Assembly (NCBI GenBank): GCA_027063785.1
Contig: JAMORC010000024.1
Coordinates: forward strand, 1-64,000
DNA: 64,000 nt
Direction: 5' to 3'
Source: Desulfurobacteriaceae bacterium
GTDB lineage: Bacteria > Aquificota > Aquificia > Desulfurobacteriales > Desulfurobacteriaceae
In this document: piece after piece, positions 28,128 to 36,814 of the stretch
How the letters are laid out: the number at the start of each line of letters is the position of its first letter
Numbering within the stretch: the first letter of the stretch is position 1
Position numbers and translations under genes: made by a program
The notes under the pieces: generated by a model
Told to the model about the DNA's origin: nothing
The model's database searches: none
Seen by the model: only the letters and a program-made list of their open reading frames with translations

Positions 28128-29627
28128 ATGAACCTGCTTTCGCTCTTGCTGTCTAACTTAAAGGGCAAGGGAACTGTCCATCCGAAGTTGAAGAGGACAG
28201 TTTCTTTTAGTTCTAAAGGAATACCCGCCGGGAAAATTTCCCCTTTTGCCCTGTTTTTGTCCGAGGAACTTGATAAATCGAGTGTTAAAACAATTGCTTT
28301 TTCTAATAAAAAGTCGCATGCTCCGCCTGTATTGAGCCGTTCAGGAATTAAAGAAAAAGAACTTAGGGAACTCGGCTTTAATGAAGGCACTGTTGGAGTT
28401 TTTCCTATTTGGTTCGAGAAGGATTTACACATATTAAAGCCTTCCGTGAAAGTTAACGGTAAAGTTTCGGAAGTTTTTAAATTTTTCCCTAAAAAGAAAA
28501 ATTTATCCTACGGAAAGGCTGTTTCTGCTGAAGTTGAAAAGGTAAATCAGTTCTCTCTAATCCCGCTGCACGGGAAGCCCTTGAAATTAAGCACCAAAAA
28601 CGGCCGATTTAAAGCGGCAAAGCTTTTAGGTTCTATCTCCTCAGGCGATCAAAGGAAAGAAAAGTTTAGCTCTGAATCGAAAACCCAACTTTCTTTACTT
28701 CATTTGACTTCAAGTACTTTAAACACTTCCAAGCTTTTAAAATCTTTGGAAAGGAGTGGTAAAGAGAAATACTTTGACTTTCAGGCCTTTCCTTCTCTTA
28801 ATAAACCGACCTTTAACTCTGAAATTCCGGCTTCTTCCGATCGTAAAAATCCTGCTTTTCCGGAAATTTCCGCTTTAATTCCCGATCGTAATCCCCCTCC
28901 ATTAAGGAAGAAGATTTCGGATCCGGTTCCTCTTGTTAAGTTAGTTAAATCTGACAGAAAGTCGGGTAAAACGTCTGCAGGCGGCGGAAAAGGAGTTAAA
29001 AATCGCTTTGTTTTTAAGCTTTCGAAGGATTCCGGCCGAGCCGGTTTTAAAAAGCTCTTGCCTAAAAACAGGGATTTACGTATAGAGTTAAGTAAGGAAC
29101 AGGCAGACCGTAATACTTCTCCCTATGGTGGGGCGGAGAAGCCAGATTCCGGAGATTACATAAAGGAAAGAGCGTCCTTTTTCGATACTCCAATAAAGGT
29201 AAGAGAGCAAGAAGGAAGAGAAAGTCGCGTTTTTCACTTTCCAAGGTCCGGACATGACTTTCAAAATCATAGCCTTGAACAATCTCCTTCCCTTGATCTT
29301 TCTCAGGATTATCGCGGGGAGGATTCCAGCAGATTCGAAAGAGGAAACGGACATTCCCAGACTGAGGTGGAAGTTAACCGTCACTTTCTCCTGAAGGGAG
29401 ACGATTTGACGGTGAAAATTTCTCTCTTCAGGCAGAACGTTTTTAACATAAGGCTTGACCTGGGTGACAGTTTTTACTTTTCTCCGGGACTTGTTTCGGA
29501 AATTCGGGAAATAATTAAGGAAAGCGGGTTTATACCGGGCAGGATAGTAATAAAGGCTAAGGAAAAAGGTTTTTACTCCTCTAATCTGGAAAAAGAAAGA
29601 GAGAAAACTGTGGAGTTGAAGGTTTGA
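28128..29627 (+). CDS. fliK: Flagellar hook-length control protein FliK (divergent)
   Basis: 499 residues. The first about 400 are low-complexity, rich in Ser, Lys, Pro and Phe, as in the secreted ruler part of FliK. The last about 80 (DDLTVKISLFRQNVFNIRLD through SGFIPGRIVIKAK) fit the globular FliK C-terminal (Flg_hook) domain that flips FlhB specificity. Homology is weak over most of the length; position and architecture support the call. A 33-bp gap before it is the largest inside the flagellar block. Confidence 0.72.
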   Translation: MNLLSLLLSNLKGKGTVHPKLKRTVSFSSKGIPAGKISPFALFLSEELDKSSVKTIAFSNKKSHAPPVLSRSGIKEKELRELGFNEGTVGVFPIWFEKDLHILKPSVKVNGKVSEVFKFFPKKKNLSYGKAVSAEVEKVNQFSLIPLHGKPLKLSTKNGRFKAAKLLGSISSGDQRKEKFSSESKTQLSLLHLTSSTLNTSKLLKSLERSGKEKYFDFQAFPSLNKPTFNSEIPASSDRKNPAFPEISALIPDRNPPPLRKKISDPVPLVKLVKSDRKSGKTSAGGGKGVKNRFVFKLSKDSGRAGFKKLLPKNRDLRIELSKEQADRNTSPYGGAEKPDSGDYIKERASFFDTPIKVREQEGRESRVFHFPRSGHDFQNHSLEQSPSLDLSQDYRGEDSSRFERGNGHSQTEVEVNRHFLLKGDDLTVKISLFRQNVFNIRLDLGDSFYFSPGLVSEIREIIKESGFIPGRIVIKAKEKGFYSSNLEKEREKTVELKV

Positions 29628-31534
29628 AGAGGATTTTCCTTTTCCTCTTCTTTTTCCTCCTATCCGTATCGGCCGGAGCCGTTGAAATTGATAGTGATGC
29701 TGTTATATACAGTAAAGGGGTCAAACAGTTTAAAATCGGTTCTTACTCTACTGCCCTTGAGTATTTTTTAAAGCTTTTGAAGCCGGAGTCAAAGTACTAT
29801 AAGGATTCCCTTCTTATGCTTTCGAAAACTTACTATGCCATAGCCAGGAAGACGGGAAAGAAAAAATACCTCTGGCAAGCCCTTAATTACCTTCAGCTTT
29901 ACTTTATAGCCGTCGGCAACGGGAAGCTTCCCTGGGACTACTACTATACAAAGGGAAGGATTTACGAGGCGTTGGGGTTTTACGAACAGGCGTTGGCGGT
30001 TTATAGAGTGGCCTTCCTGTATGCCGTTACCAATGAAGAGAAGCTGAAGACCACGGTGGGAATAGTGAGGACTGCCGTATGGGTTAAGCGCCCGGATATT
30101 GTTGACCAGTACTACGTGCTGGTAAGTACTGCGAAGCTGACCCCTGAAGAGGTGAAGGAAGTCGAATTCCTGAAGGGACTTATTCTGTTTAGTCAGGGCA
30201 AGTACAGAAAGGCTTTAAAACCGTTTTTCAGGGTATATCGGAAGTATGAAAGTTACCTGATAGACAACCCGGAGTATTACCTTCTGGTAGCTGAGAACGT
30301 TTACAGGATCGGAAACCTTACCTTTGCCGAACAGCTGTTCAGGAGGATAGTGAGCCTCACGAGGGATCCTGCAGTTATCAGGAAGGCCTACTTACGTCTG
30401 GGTGATATTCAATTAAGGAGGGGAGATTTAAGGCTTACCTTCGTTTACTACTACACGGTTATCAGAGACTATCCGAAGTCTGAAGAGGCAATAGTTGCAA
30501 GGCTTAAGATTATCCCTCTGATGAAGTACCGGGAAGTCCGTTATAGGGCCGAGTTAAGCAAGGAGAAGGCATTTAAGGAGCCGGTTAAGTATATAGCAGG
30601 TGTTCTCGTCAATTACCGGACGACCTATGTCGGGATTTACGCTTTAGCGGACTTAGGTTATTTGGTTTTTAAGCTGGGCGCTCCCGAAAACGTTTTCAGC
30701 AGGTTGTTGTGGGAAATTTCCCTGGTATTTCCCGAACAGGTGAAGTATGAACAGAGGGAGTTTCTGACTTACCTCTGGAAACCCTTTCTGCTTAAGCTTC
30801 CTTACGATAAGTCCTGCCTTCTCTACCGTTCAAACCCGAGGTTCTTTCAGGAAATTTTTGACAGGACAGTTCTGTTGAAGTTTGTTGAGTCCCTTAAGCG
30901 GTGTAATATGAGGTCTTTGAGGCTTGAGCTTTTAGAGTTTATGCTCAACCGCTGGAAGGACGATGAAAGCAGGATTCTTGTGGCTCAAGCGCTGTTTGAA
31001 AATAAAGATTTTGAAGAAGCCCTTAAGGTCTTGAGGAGAGTTAAGGATAAGAGCGCTTGCAGTTATAAGAAACTCCTCTTTAAACTCGGGCTTTTCCTTT
31101 CTGTGGAACTGCCTCCTCTTGAGGAGCTTCTCAAGAGCTGTCCCGGCGTCGATTCTGATGCCATTGCTGTTTACTACCTTTCTAACAAGGGAAATTTGGA
31201 AGATGCTTTTGGGATTTTCTCCCGGAGGGCCAAGGAACTTCTAAAAGCCTACGACAGCTCTCCCGTGGTTAAGGCTGCCCTCAGCTCCCTTCTTGAAAGG
31301 GGGATTGAGAAAGGAAACTACCGCGTAGTTTACGATGTTTCCAAGTCCCTTATTCTCGGGGGAGTGGACAACTGCTATGTCGGAAGCTTTTATACAATAT
31401 CATCGGTTAGGCTCGGGAAGCTGAAGGAGGCAGAAAAAGAGTTTAGTCGTCTGAAAAGCTGTACCGACGAACTTTCTAAGGTTGCAAGGGCTGTTTACGA
31501 AGATGCCCTTTTAGAGGAGAGAGGAGGTTTCTGA
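29624..31534 (+). CDS. Large periplasmic TPR protein in the flagellar operon
   Basis: 636 residues from a TTG at 29624 that overlaps the fliK stop. It begins with a clear signal peptide (RIFLFLFFFLLSVSAGA), so the mature protein is periplasmic or outer-membrane-associated. TPR-like helical pairs recur: YSTALEYFLKLLKPESKYY, GFYEQALAVYRVAFLYA, LTFAEQLFRRIVSL and LRLTFVYYYTVIRDYPKS. The C-terminal half is helical with scattered Cys. It is not a standard flagellar gene. Periplasmic TPR proteins (PflA type) brace stators in Campylobacter; a similar scaffold role is an inference from position. Confidence 0.75.
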   Translation: MKRIFLFLFFFLLSVSAGAVEIDSDAVIYSKGVKQFKIGSYSTALEYFLKLLKPESKYYKDSLLMLSKTYYAIARKTGKKKYLWQALNYLQLYFIAVGNGKLPWDYYYTKGRIYEALGFYEQALAVYRVAFLYAVTNEEKLKTTVGIVRTAVWVKRPDIVDQYYVLVSTAKLTPEEVKEVEFLKGLILFSQGKYRKALKPFFRVYRKYESYLIDNPEYYLLVAENVYRIGNLTFAEQLFRRIVSLTRDPAVIRKAYLRLGDIQLRRGDLRLTFVYYYTVIRDYPKSEEAIVARLKIIPLMKYREVRYRAELSKEKAFKEPVKYIAGVLVNYRTTYVGIYALADLGYLVFKLGAPENVFSRLLWEISLVFPEQVKYEQREFLTYLWKPFLLKLPYDKSCLLYRSNPRFFQEIFDRTVLLKFVESLKRCNMRSLRLELLEFMLNRWKDDESRILVAQALFENKDFEEALKVLRRVKDKSACSYKKLLFKLGLFLSVELPPLEELLKSCPGVDSDAIAVYYLSNKGNLEDAFGIFSRRAKELLKAYDSSPVVKAALSSLLERGIEKGNYRVVYDVSKSLILGGVDNCYVGSFYTISSVRLGKLKEAEKEFSRLKSCTDELSKVARAVYEDALLEERGGF

Positions 31535-31911
31535 TGGGGGATCCGTTCAAGGTTTTAAAGCCCCTTGAGACGGGAGCTGTTTACTTCTTTGAAAGGTCAA
31601 AGGTTATCCAGAGCAACATTGCCAACGCCGATACTCCCTTTTACAAGCCCAAGGATCTCGTTTTCGAAAGAGAGCTTGAAAGCGGATTGGCCTTGAAAAG
31701 AACGGATCCGAAACACATAGACCCTGCCGGGGAAAGAAAGGTCGGGTTTAAAGAGGTCGAGGTTAACGACGTTTCCGGTTACGACGCTAATAAGGTTGAT
31801 TTAGATAAAGAGCTTGGAAAGCTTGCCGAAACGGCAATAATGGTCAGGGCCATAAATGAGGCCATAAGGAAAGAAATAGGCAAGTTGAAGCTCTCGATTA
31901 GCGGGAGGTAG
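31534..31911 (+). CDS. flgB: Flagellar proximal rod protein FlgB
   Basis: 125 residues with the N-terminal signature VIQSNIANADTPFYKPKDLVF and a C-terminal helix (VDLDKELGKLAETAIMVRAI). It is an early rod component next to the MS ring. The ATG overlaps the stop of the TPR gene by one base. flgC and fliE follow, the conserved rod-base set. Confidence 0.94.
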   Translation: MGDPFKVLKPLETGAVYFFERSKVIQSNIANADTPFYKPKDLVFERELESGLALKRTDPKHIDPAGERKVGFKEVEVNDVSGYDANKVDLDKELGKLAETAIMVRAINEAIRKEIGKLKLSISGR

Positions 31912-31913
31912 TT

Positions 31914-32321
31914 ATGATTTTTAAAGGCCTTGAGGTATCCCTCACGGGAATGGTAGCCCAAAGGGTCAGGATGGATATAGCTTCGAGCAACCTTGCCAAT
32001 GCCAACTCCCTTGATGAGAACGGCAGGCCTTACAGGAGGAAGATGCCGGTCTTTGAGGCTGTTCTGGTAGAAGAAGGGGAAACAAAGCTTTACAGGGTAA
32101 GGGTTAAAGAGATAAAAGAAGATCCCTCTCCGTTTAAGCTGAAGTACGATCCGAACAACCCGTTGGCGGATGAAAAAGGATACGTGAAGCTCCCCAACGT
32201 TGACCCTCTGAGGGAGATGGTTGATATGCTTTCTGCTATGAGGAGCTATCAGGCGAATCTAACCGCCTTTAATACCCATAAAGGAACGATACTGGGAGCG
32301 ATTGACATACTTAAGGCTTAA
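31914..32321 (+). CDS. flgC: Flagellar proximal rod protein FlgC
   Basis: 135 residues. Signature N-terminus MDIASSNLANANSLDENGRP and C-terminus VDPLREMVDMLSAMRSYQAN are family hallmarks. It assembles with FlgB and FliE into the proximal rod. Spacing of 2 bp from flgB. Confidence 0.96.
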   Translation: MIFKGLEVSLTGMVAQRVRMDIASSNLANANSLDENGRPYRRKMPVFEAVLVEEGETKLYRVRVKEIKEDPSPFKLKYDPNNPLADEKGYVKLPNVDPLREMVDMLSAMRSYQANLTAFNTHKGTILGAIDILKA

Positions 32322-32332
32322 GGAGTTAAATC

Positions 32333-32620
32333 ATGAAAGTTGAGTTTGACGCTAATTTCTCTCCCCTGCTTCTACCGGAAAAGAAGGATAAGGGTAAAGT
32401 TTCGGGCTTTGAGAAGGTTTTGCAGGATTTTCTGAAGAGTGTTAATGACCAGCAGCTCGAGGCAAGGGAGGTAGAAAAAGCCCTGTCAGAAGGAAGGATT
32501 TCAAACATTGAAGAAGCTATGTTCAAAATAGAGCGGGCAGACCTTTCGTTACGGCTTCTCGTTGAGATCAGGAATAAGGCACTTGAGAGCTATCAGGAAA
32601 TCATGAGGATGCAGGTATAG
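32333..32620 (+). CDS. fliE: Flagellar hook-basal body adaptor FliE
   Basis: 95 residues. The C-terminal helix IERADLSLRLLVEIRNKALE and the ending SYQEIMRMQV are typical of FliE, which links the MS ring to the rod. It lies between flgC and fliF, the standard order. Confidence 0.93.
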   Translation: MKVEFDANFSPLLLPEKKDKGKVSGFEKVLQDFLKSVNDQQLEAREVEKALSEGRISNIEEAMFKIERADLSLRLLVEIRNKALESYQEIMRMQV

Positions 32621-32629
32621 GAGCAGTAA

Positions 32630-34219
32630 TTGGATGCAAAAGAACTAAAGGAAAAGATAGAAAGCTTCTTAAGGGAGCACGCCAATCCGAGGACTATTGT
32701 TCTGGTTCTTGCAGCCTTTACGTTGGTTGCTTTTCTTTCTTTTCTTGCGCTCCACAGGGGCGGTGAGGGGAACTATGCCGTGCTTTATACCCATCTCAGT
32801 CCTGACGATGCCGGTGAAATCCTTTCCGTCCTTCAACAGGAGAAGATTCCCTACAAGGTTGTCGGGGACGGAAGCATCATAATGGTTCCCAAAGATAAAG
32901 TCTATGATGTCAGGCTGAAGCTTGCAGCGAAAGGACTGCCCCACGGAAAGGTCGTGGGATTTGAGATATTTGATGAGCCGAAGCTCGGAATTACCCAGTT
33001 TCAGCAGAATGTCGAGTATTTAAGGGCCCTTCAAGGGGAACTTGAGAGGACAATCAGCCGGCTTGATGCTGTAAAGGATGTGAAGGTTAACATTGCCCTT
33101 CCGAAGGATTCAATCTTTGTAAGGGAAGAAAGTGAACCGAAGGCTTCTGTTCTCATTAGACTTTGGGAGGGTAAAGACCTTACCCCCGAGCAGGTCAAAG
33201 CTATAGTCTTCCTTGTTTCCCACGCCGTTCCCGGACTTAAGCCGGAGAACGTTACCGTTGTTGACAGCAGGGGAAGGGTTCTTTCGGAACTCATTTCTGA
33301 AAGCGAAGAGGAGTTTACCTCCTCGAAGGAGCTGAAGATAAAAAGAGAGCTTGAGAGGAACATAGAGAGGAAAGTTCAGTCCATGCTCTCTCAAGTTCTC
33401 GGCGGCGGGAAGGTAGTTGTAAGGGCTTCAGTGGAAGTTGAGACGGGGAAAGTAGAGACCAAGAAAGAGATTTACGATCCCGACATGACGGCGGTTGTAA
33501 GTCAGAGGAAAATCCAGGAAAAAGAGAAGGGAGTTAAAAAACAGCCGCAGGGAGTTCCTGGGGCTTCTACCAACGTTCCTCCGGTTGTTAACCTGAACGG
33601 AAATCAGCAGGTTGCCGAAAGGGAGAAGAAAGACATTACGACAAATTACGATGTTTCTAAAACTCTGGAGAAATCCGTAACTCCCATTTTCAGGATTAAA
33701 AGGATTACCGTAGGTGTTCTGGTTGACGGGAAGTATCAGAAGGTAAAGGATAAGAACGGAAACGTTGAGATAAAGTTCCTTCCCCGTTCTCCGGAGGAGA
33801 TAAAGACCTACGAAGAGATAGTGAAGAGTGCTATAGGTTTCGATCCGAAAAGGGGAGATAAGGTAACTGTTGCCAGCGTTCCCTTTGAGTCAAAAGCGCT
33901 GTTTGAGGCGGCTGAGGAAAGGGGAGTCTTTCCCTGGTACTACCTTGCCCTTGTCGGTCTTTTAGTTGCTGCCCTGGGAGGGGCTTTAGCTATGAAGGTC
34001 TTCAGGAAGAAGGAAGAGGTTGAAGCTCTTCCGGAGGAAGAGGTTTCTGAAGCCCTCCTTGCGGAAATGAGGCTTCAGAGGGAACAGCAGCAGGGCATAG
34101 AGGAAATAAGGCTGGAGTCTGATCCGATATACCTTAAAATCGTTGAAGTTGCCAAGGACTATCCCGAATTGATAGCTAATGTTGTAAGTAAATGGATTAA
34201 GCAAGAGGGACTTAAATGA
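32630..34219 (+). CDS. fliF: Flagellar MS-ring protein FliF
   Basis: 529 residues, starting at TTG 32630 because the nearby ATG is out of frame; GGAG lies about 8 bp upstream. Two membrane segments (about 22-43 and 430-450) flank the large periplasmic ring-building domains, which include YAVLYTHLSPDDAGEIL and the YscJ-like region. The C-terminal tail docks FliG. A Gln/Pro/Asn-rich insertion lies in the middle, as usual. Confidence 0.95.
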   Translation: MDAKELKEKIESFLREHANPRTIVLVLAAFTLVAFLSFLALHRGGEGNYAVLYTHLSPDDAGEILSVLQQEKIPYKVVGDGSIIMVPKDKVYDVRLKLAAKGLPHGKVVGFEIFDEPKLGITQFQQNVEYLRALQGELERTISRLDAVKDVKVNIALPKDSIFVREESEPKASVLIRLWEGKDLTPEQVKAIVFLVSHAVPGLKPENVTVVDSRGRVLSELISESEEEFTSSKELKIKRELERNIERKVQSMLSQVLGGGKVVVRASVEVETGKVETKKEIYDPDMTAVVSQRKIQEKEKGVKKQPQGVPGASTNVPPVVNLNGNQQVAEREKKDITTNYDVSKTLEKSVTPIFRIKRITVGVLVDGKYQKVKDKNGNVEIKFLPRSPEEIKTYEEIVKSAIGFDPKRGDKVTVASVPFESKALFEAAEERGVFPWYYLALVGLLVAALGGALAMKVFRKKEEVEALPEEEVSEALLAEMRLQREQQQGIEEIRLESDPIYLKIVEVAKDYPELIANVVSKWIKQEGLK

Positions 34220-34890
34220 TAGACCTTGAGGATTTTACTCCTATACTGGAAGTTAAGGATGGAGTTAAGGAGAGAAAGGTAGAGCAGGAAGAGAAGGAAA
34301 GGAGTGTTGATGAAGTAGAAAGAGAGTATCAGGCAAAGATTCTTTCCCTTCAGAGGATGTTTAAGGAAGAACTGGAAAAAGTTAAAGAAAAAGCATTTTC
34401 GGAGGGTTTTGAGGAAGGGAGGAAACGGGAAAGGGAAAAACTTCAGGCTGAATTTGAGAAGAAAGTTGAGGAAATAAAGAAAGAGTACGAAGAAAGATTG
34501 TCAAAGCTGAACTTGAATCTCGACTTGCTTCGGTCGAAGCTGTGGGAAGAGAAGGGGAAGTTTTTAAAAAGGTTTAAGCAGTCGCTGGTGGAAGCTCTGG
34601 TTGAGATTTTTAGATTTCTCTACATAAACCCCGAAAACCTGCCTTTTGTTGCTGAAAGGCTGGAAGAGATATTGAAAGATTTTCCCGGAGAAGAAGTCCT
34701 CTCAATAGAGGTTGGTAAAGGACTTTACAGGTTTGTTTCCGGAAGTAACGTTAAAGTTACAGAAGATCTTGGAGATTTTGACTTTAGAGTGATTTTTAAG
34801 GACTTCATTGTTGAATCGAGACTTGAGGAAAAACTTCAATTGCTGAGAGAAGAAATTGAAAGAGAGGTTAAAAAGTCTTCCAGGCTATAA
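34216..34890 (+). CDS. fliH: Flagellar ATPase regulator FliH
   Basis: 224 residues, almost wholly charged coiled coil from 20 to 130 (for example AKILSLQRMFKEELEKVKEK), followed by a small C-terminal domain. It includes the SEGFEEGRKREREK stretch typical of FliH glycine/charge repeats. It resembles the peripheral stalk of V/F-ATPases and holds FliI. It overlaps fliI by 35 bp. Confidence 0.85.
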   Translation: MIDLEDFTPILEVKDGVKERKVEQEEKERSVDEVEREYQAKILSLQRMFKEELEKVKEKAFSEGFEEGRKREREKLQAEFEKKVEEIKKEYEERLSKLNLNLDLLRSKLWEEKGKFLKRFKQSLVEALVEIFRFLYINPENLPFVAERLEEILKDFPGEEVLSIEVGKGLYRFVSGSNVKVTEDLGDFDFRVIFKDFIVESRLEEKLQLLREEIEREVKKSSRL

Positions 34891-36166
34891 AGTTCTCGGA
34901 AAGGTAACGGGGGTAAAAGGGGCTGTTATCGAGGCGAGGCTTCCGCGTGTGCATATAGGTGATTTTTGCAAAGTTGGGAATACGGTTGAGGCAGAGGTCG
35001 TTGGTTTTAGGGAGGGTAAGACTCTGCTGATGGCCTATGACGACACGGCCGGTATAACCCTGGGATCAAAAGTTGAGGCAAAGCTTTCGGGCCTTAAAGT
35101 TGCGGTATCCGAGGAGCTTCTCGGAACCATACTCGATCCCTTCGGCAATCCTTTGAACAGAGAAAAGCTTCCGTGCGAAGAATTTGTTCCTCTAAAGCCG
35201 CAGCCGGTGAACCCTCTTGATAGGGAAAGGATAAGAGAACCGCTTGACCTGGGTATCAGGGTTATCAACGGACTGTTAACTGTCGGGAAAGGCCAAAGGG
35301 TGGGCATTTTCGCCGGTGCCGGTGTGGGAAAAAGTACCCTTCTCGGGATGATTTCTCGTTACACCAGTGCCGACGTTAATGTGGTTGCCTTGATAGGTGA
35401 GAGGGGAAGGGAGGTAAGAGAGTTTGTCGAGGACAACTTGGGAGAGGAGGGGCTCAGCCGCTCAATAGTTGTTGTTGCAACTTCTGATATGCCACCCCTT
35501 GCAAAGCTTAGGGCAGCATATACTGCTTGTGCCATAGCCGAGTACTTTTCCGACAAGGGAAAAGATGTGCTTTTGCTTCTTGATTCCCTTACAAGGTTTG
35601 CTATGGCCCAAAGGGAGATAGGTCTTTCTGTGGGAGAGCCTCCTACCTCTAAGGGATATACCCCTTCGGTCTTTACTGCAATGGCGAGGTTAATAGAGAG
35701 AGCCGGTAATTTTGCCGGTGGAGGAAGTATAACGGGCATATACACCGTTCTTGTCGAGGGAGACGATATTTCTCTTGATCCTGTTGCGGATGCCGCTGTA
35801 GGATTGCTCGACGGTCACATAGTCCTGTCGAGAGAGCTTGCCAACAGGAGGCTCTTCCCCGCGGTCGACATATTAAAGAGCATAAGCAGGTTAACCCCTC
35901 AGCTGGTTTCGGAAGAGGTTTTGAGGATGCAGTCCCGCGTTTTTGAGATTGAGTCGACGTACAGGGAGAACGAAGACTTAATAAGTTTAGGGCTGTACAA
36001 GAAAGGAACGTCTCCGAAGATAGACCTTGCAATAGAGGTCAGGCCTTTTATAGAATCTTTTATAAGGCAGGGAATCGAGGAGAGGGTCTCCCTCGAGGAC
36101 AGCCTTAAGGATCTAAGGGCTTTAGTCGAATATATTATCGAAAGGGGAGCAAGCCATGAAGATTAA
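34856..36166 (+). CDS. fliI: Flagellar export ATPase FliI
   Basis: 436 residues from TTG 34856, inside fliH. The Walker A is GIFAGAGVGKSTLLGMI, followed by GERGREVREFVEDNLG, Walker B VLLLLDSLTRFAMAQREIGL and the P-loop neighbour GEPPTSKGYTPSVF. These are FliI/SctN hallmarks. It energises unfolding and loading of export substrates. fliJ, usually its neighbour, is displaced to 42669-43091 on the opposite strand. Confidence 0.96.
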   Translation: MKERLKSLPGYKVLGKVTGVKGAVIEARLPRVHIGDFCKVGNTVEAEVVGFREGKTLLMAYDDTAGITLGSKVEAKLSGLKVAVSEELLGTILDPFGNPLNREKLPCEEFVPLKPQPVNPLDRERIREPLDLGIRVINGLLTVGKGQRVGIFAGAGVGKSTLLGMISRYTSADVNVVALIGERGREVREFVEDNLGEEGLSRSIVVVATSDMPPLAKLRAAYTACAIAEYFSDKGKDVLLLLDSLTRFAMAQREIGLSVGEPPTSKGYTPSVFTAMARLIERAGNFAGGGSITGIYTVLVEGDDISLDPVADAAVGLLDGHIVLSRELANRRLFPAVDILKSISRLTPQLVSEEVLRMQSRVFEIESTYRENEDLISLGLYKKGTSPKIDLAIEVRPFIESFIRQGIEERVSLEDSLKDLRALVEYIIERGASHED

Positions 36167-36812
36167 CGGAATAGACGGCCTTCTTGAATCCTCAAGGGAG
36201 GTCAAGGTAGTCCCTGCCGGTTACGACAATTCAAAGATGGGAAGGGAGGACTTCCTTAAAGTCCTGCTTGCCGACATTCAGTGGCAGGATCCCCTCGAAG
36301 CTAAAGATATAAGCGAGTTTATAAACAACACAGTTAAGCTCAGGGAACTTGAAGTTTTGAACTCTTTCGAAAACAGCGTTTCCGGGCTTAAGTCGGTTTT
36401 CGATTCCTATGCCCTTTTCTTCTCGTCGAGCTTTATCGGAAAAAAAGTAATTTTTGAAGGAAATTCCACCTACGTTGAAAACGGAAAGGGGAAGTTCTCT
36501 TTTTCCCTGGAAGGGAGTGCTAAAGAGGTGGTTGTTACCGTTATCGATTCTGAAGGTAATGTGGTAGAGAGAAAGGTTTTCTCCAACCTCTCTCCGGGGG
36601 AGTACCCGGTTGAGATAGAGAATCCCGATCTGGGAACAGGTTACGTTACTGTTCAAGTTAGCGCTGTTTCGCCCGACGGTAAAAATGTAGATGTTTCTGT
36701 TAAGGGCATTGCCCTTGTTGATAGAATAGAAAAGGATGCCGACGGAACAGTTTATGCCGTTGCCGGCGGTGAGAGGATACCGATTGATAAAATCGTCGGG
36801 ATAGGAGGGTAG
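36156..36812 (+). CDS. flgD: Flagellar hook scaffolding protein FlgD
   Basis: 218 residues. The N-terminal export/assembly region has GREDFLKVLLADIQWQDPLE, the near-invariant FlgD motif, and then beta-rich tudor/FnIII-like domains (SLEGSAKEVVVTVIDSEGNV). It caps the growing hook. The start lies 11 bp inside fliI. flgE follows after 2 bp. Confidence 0.93.
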   Translation: MKINGIDGLLESSREVKVVPAGYDNSKMGREDFLKVLLADIQWQDPLEAKDISEFINNTVKLRELEVLNSFENSVSGLKSVFDSYALFFSSSFIGKKVIFEGNSTYVENGKGKFSFSLEGSAKEVVVTVIDSEGNVVERKVFSNLSPGEYPVEIENPDLGTGYVTVQVSAVSPDGKNVDVSVKGIALVDRIEKDADGTVYAVAGGERIPIDKIVGIGG

Positions 36813-36814
36813 TT

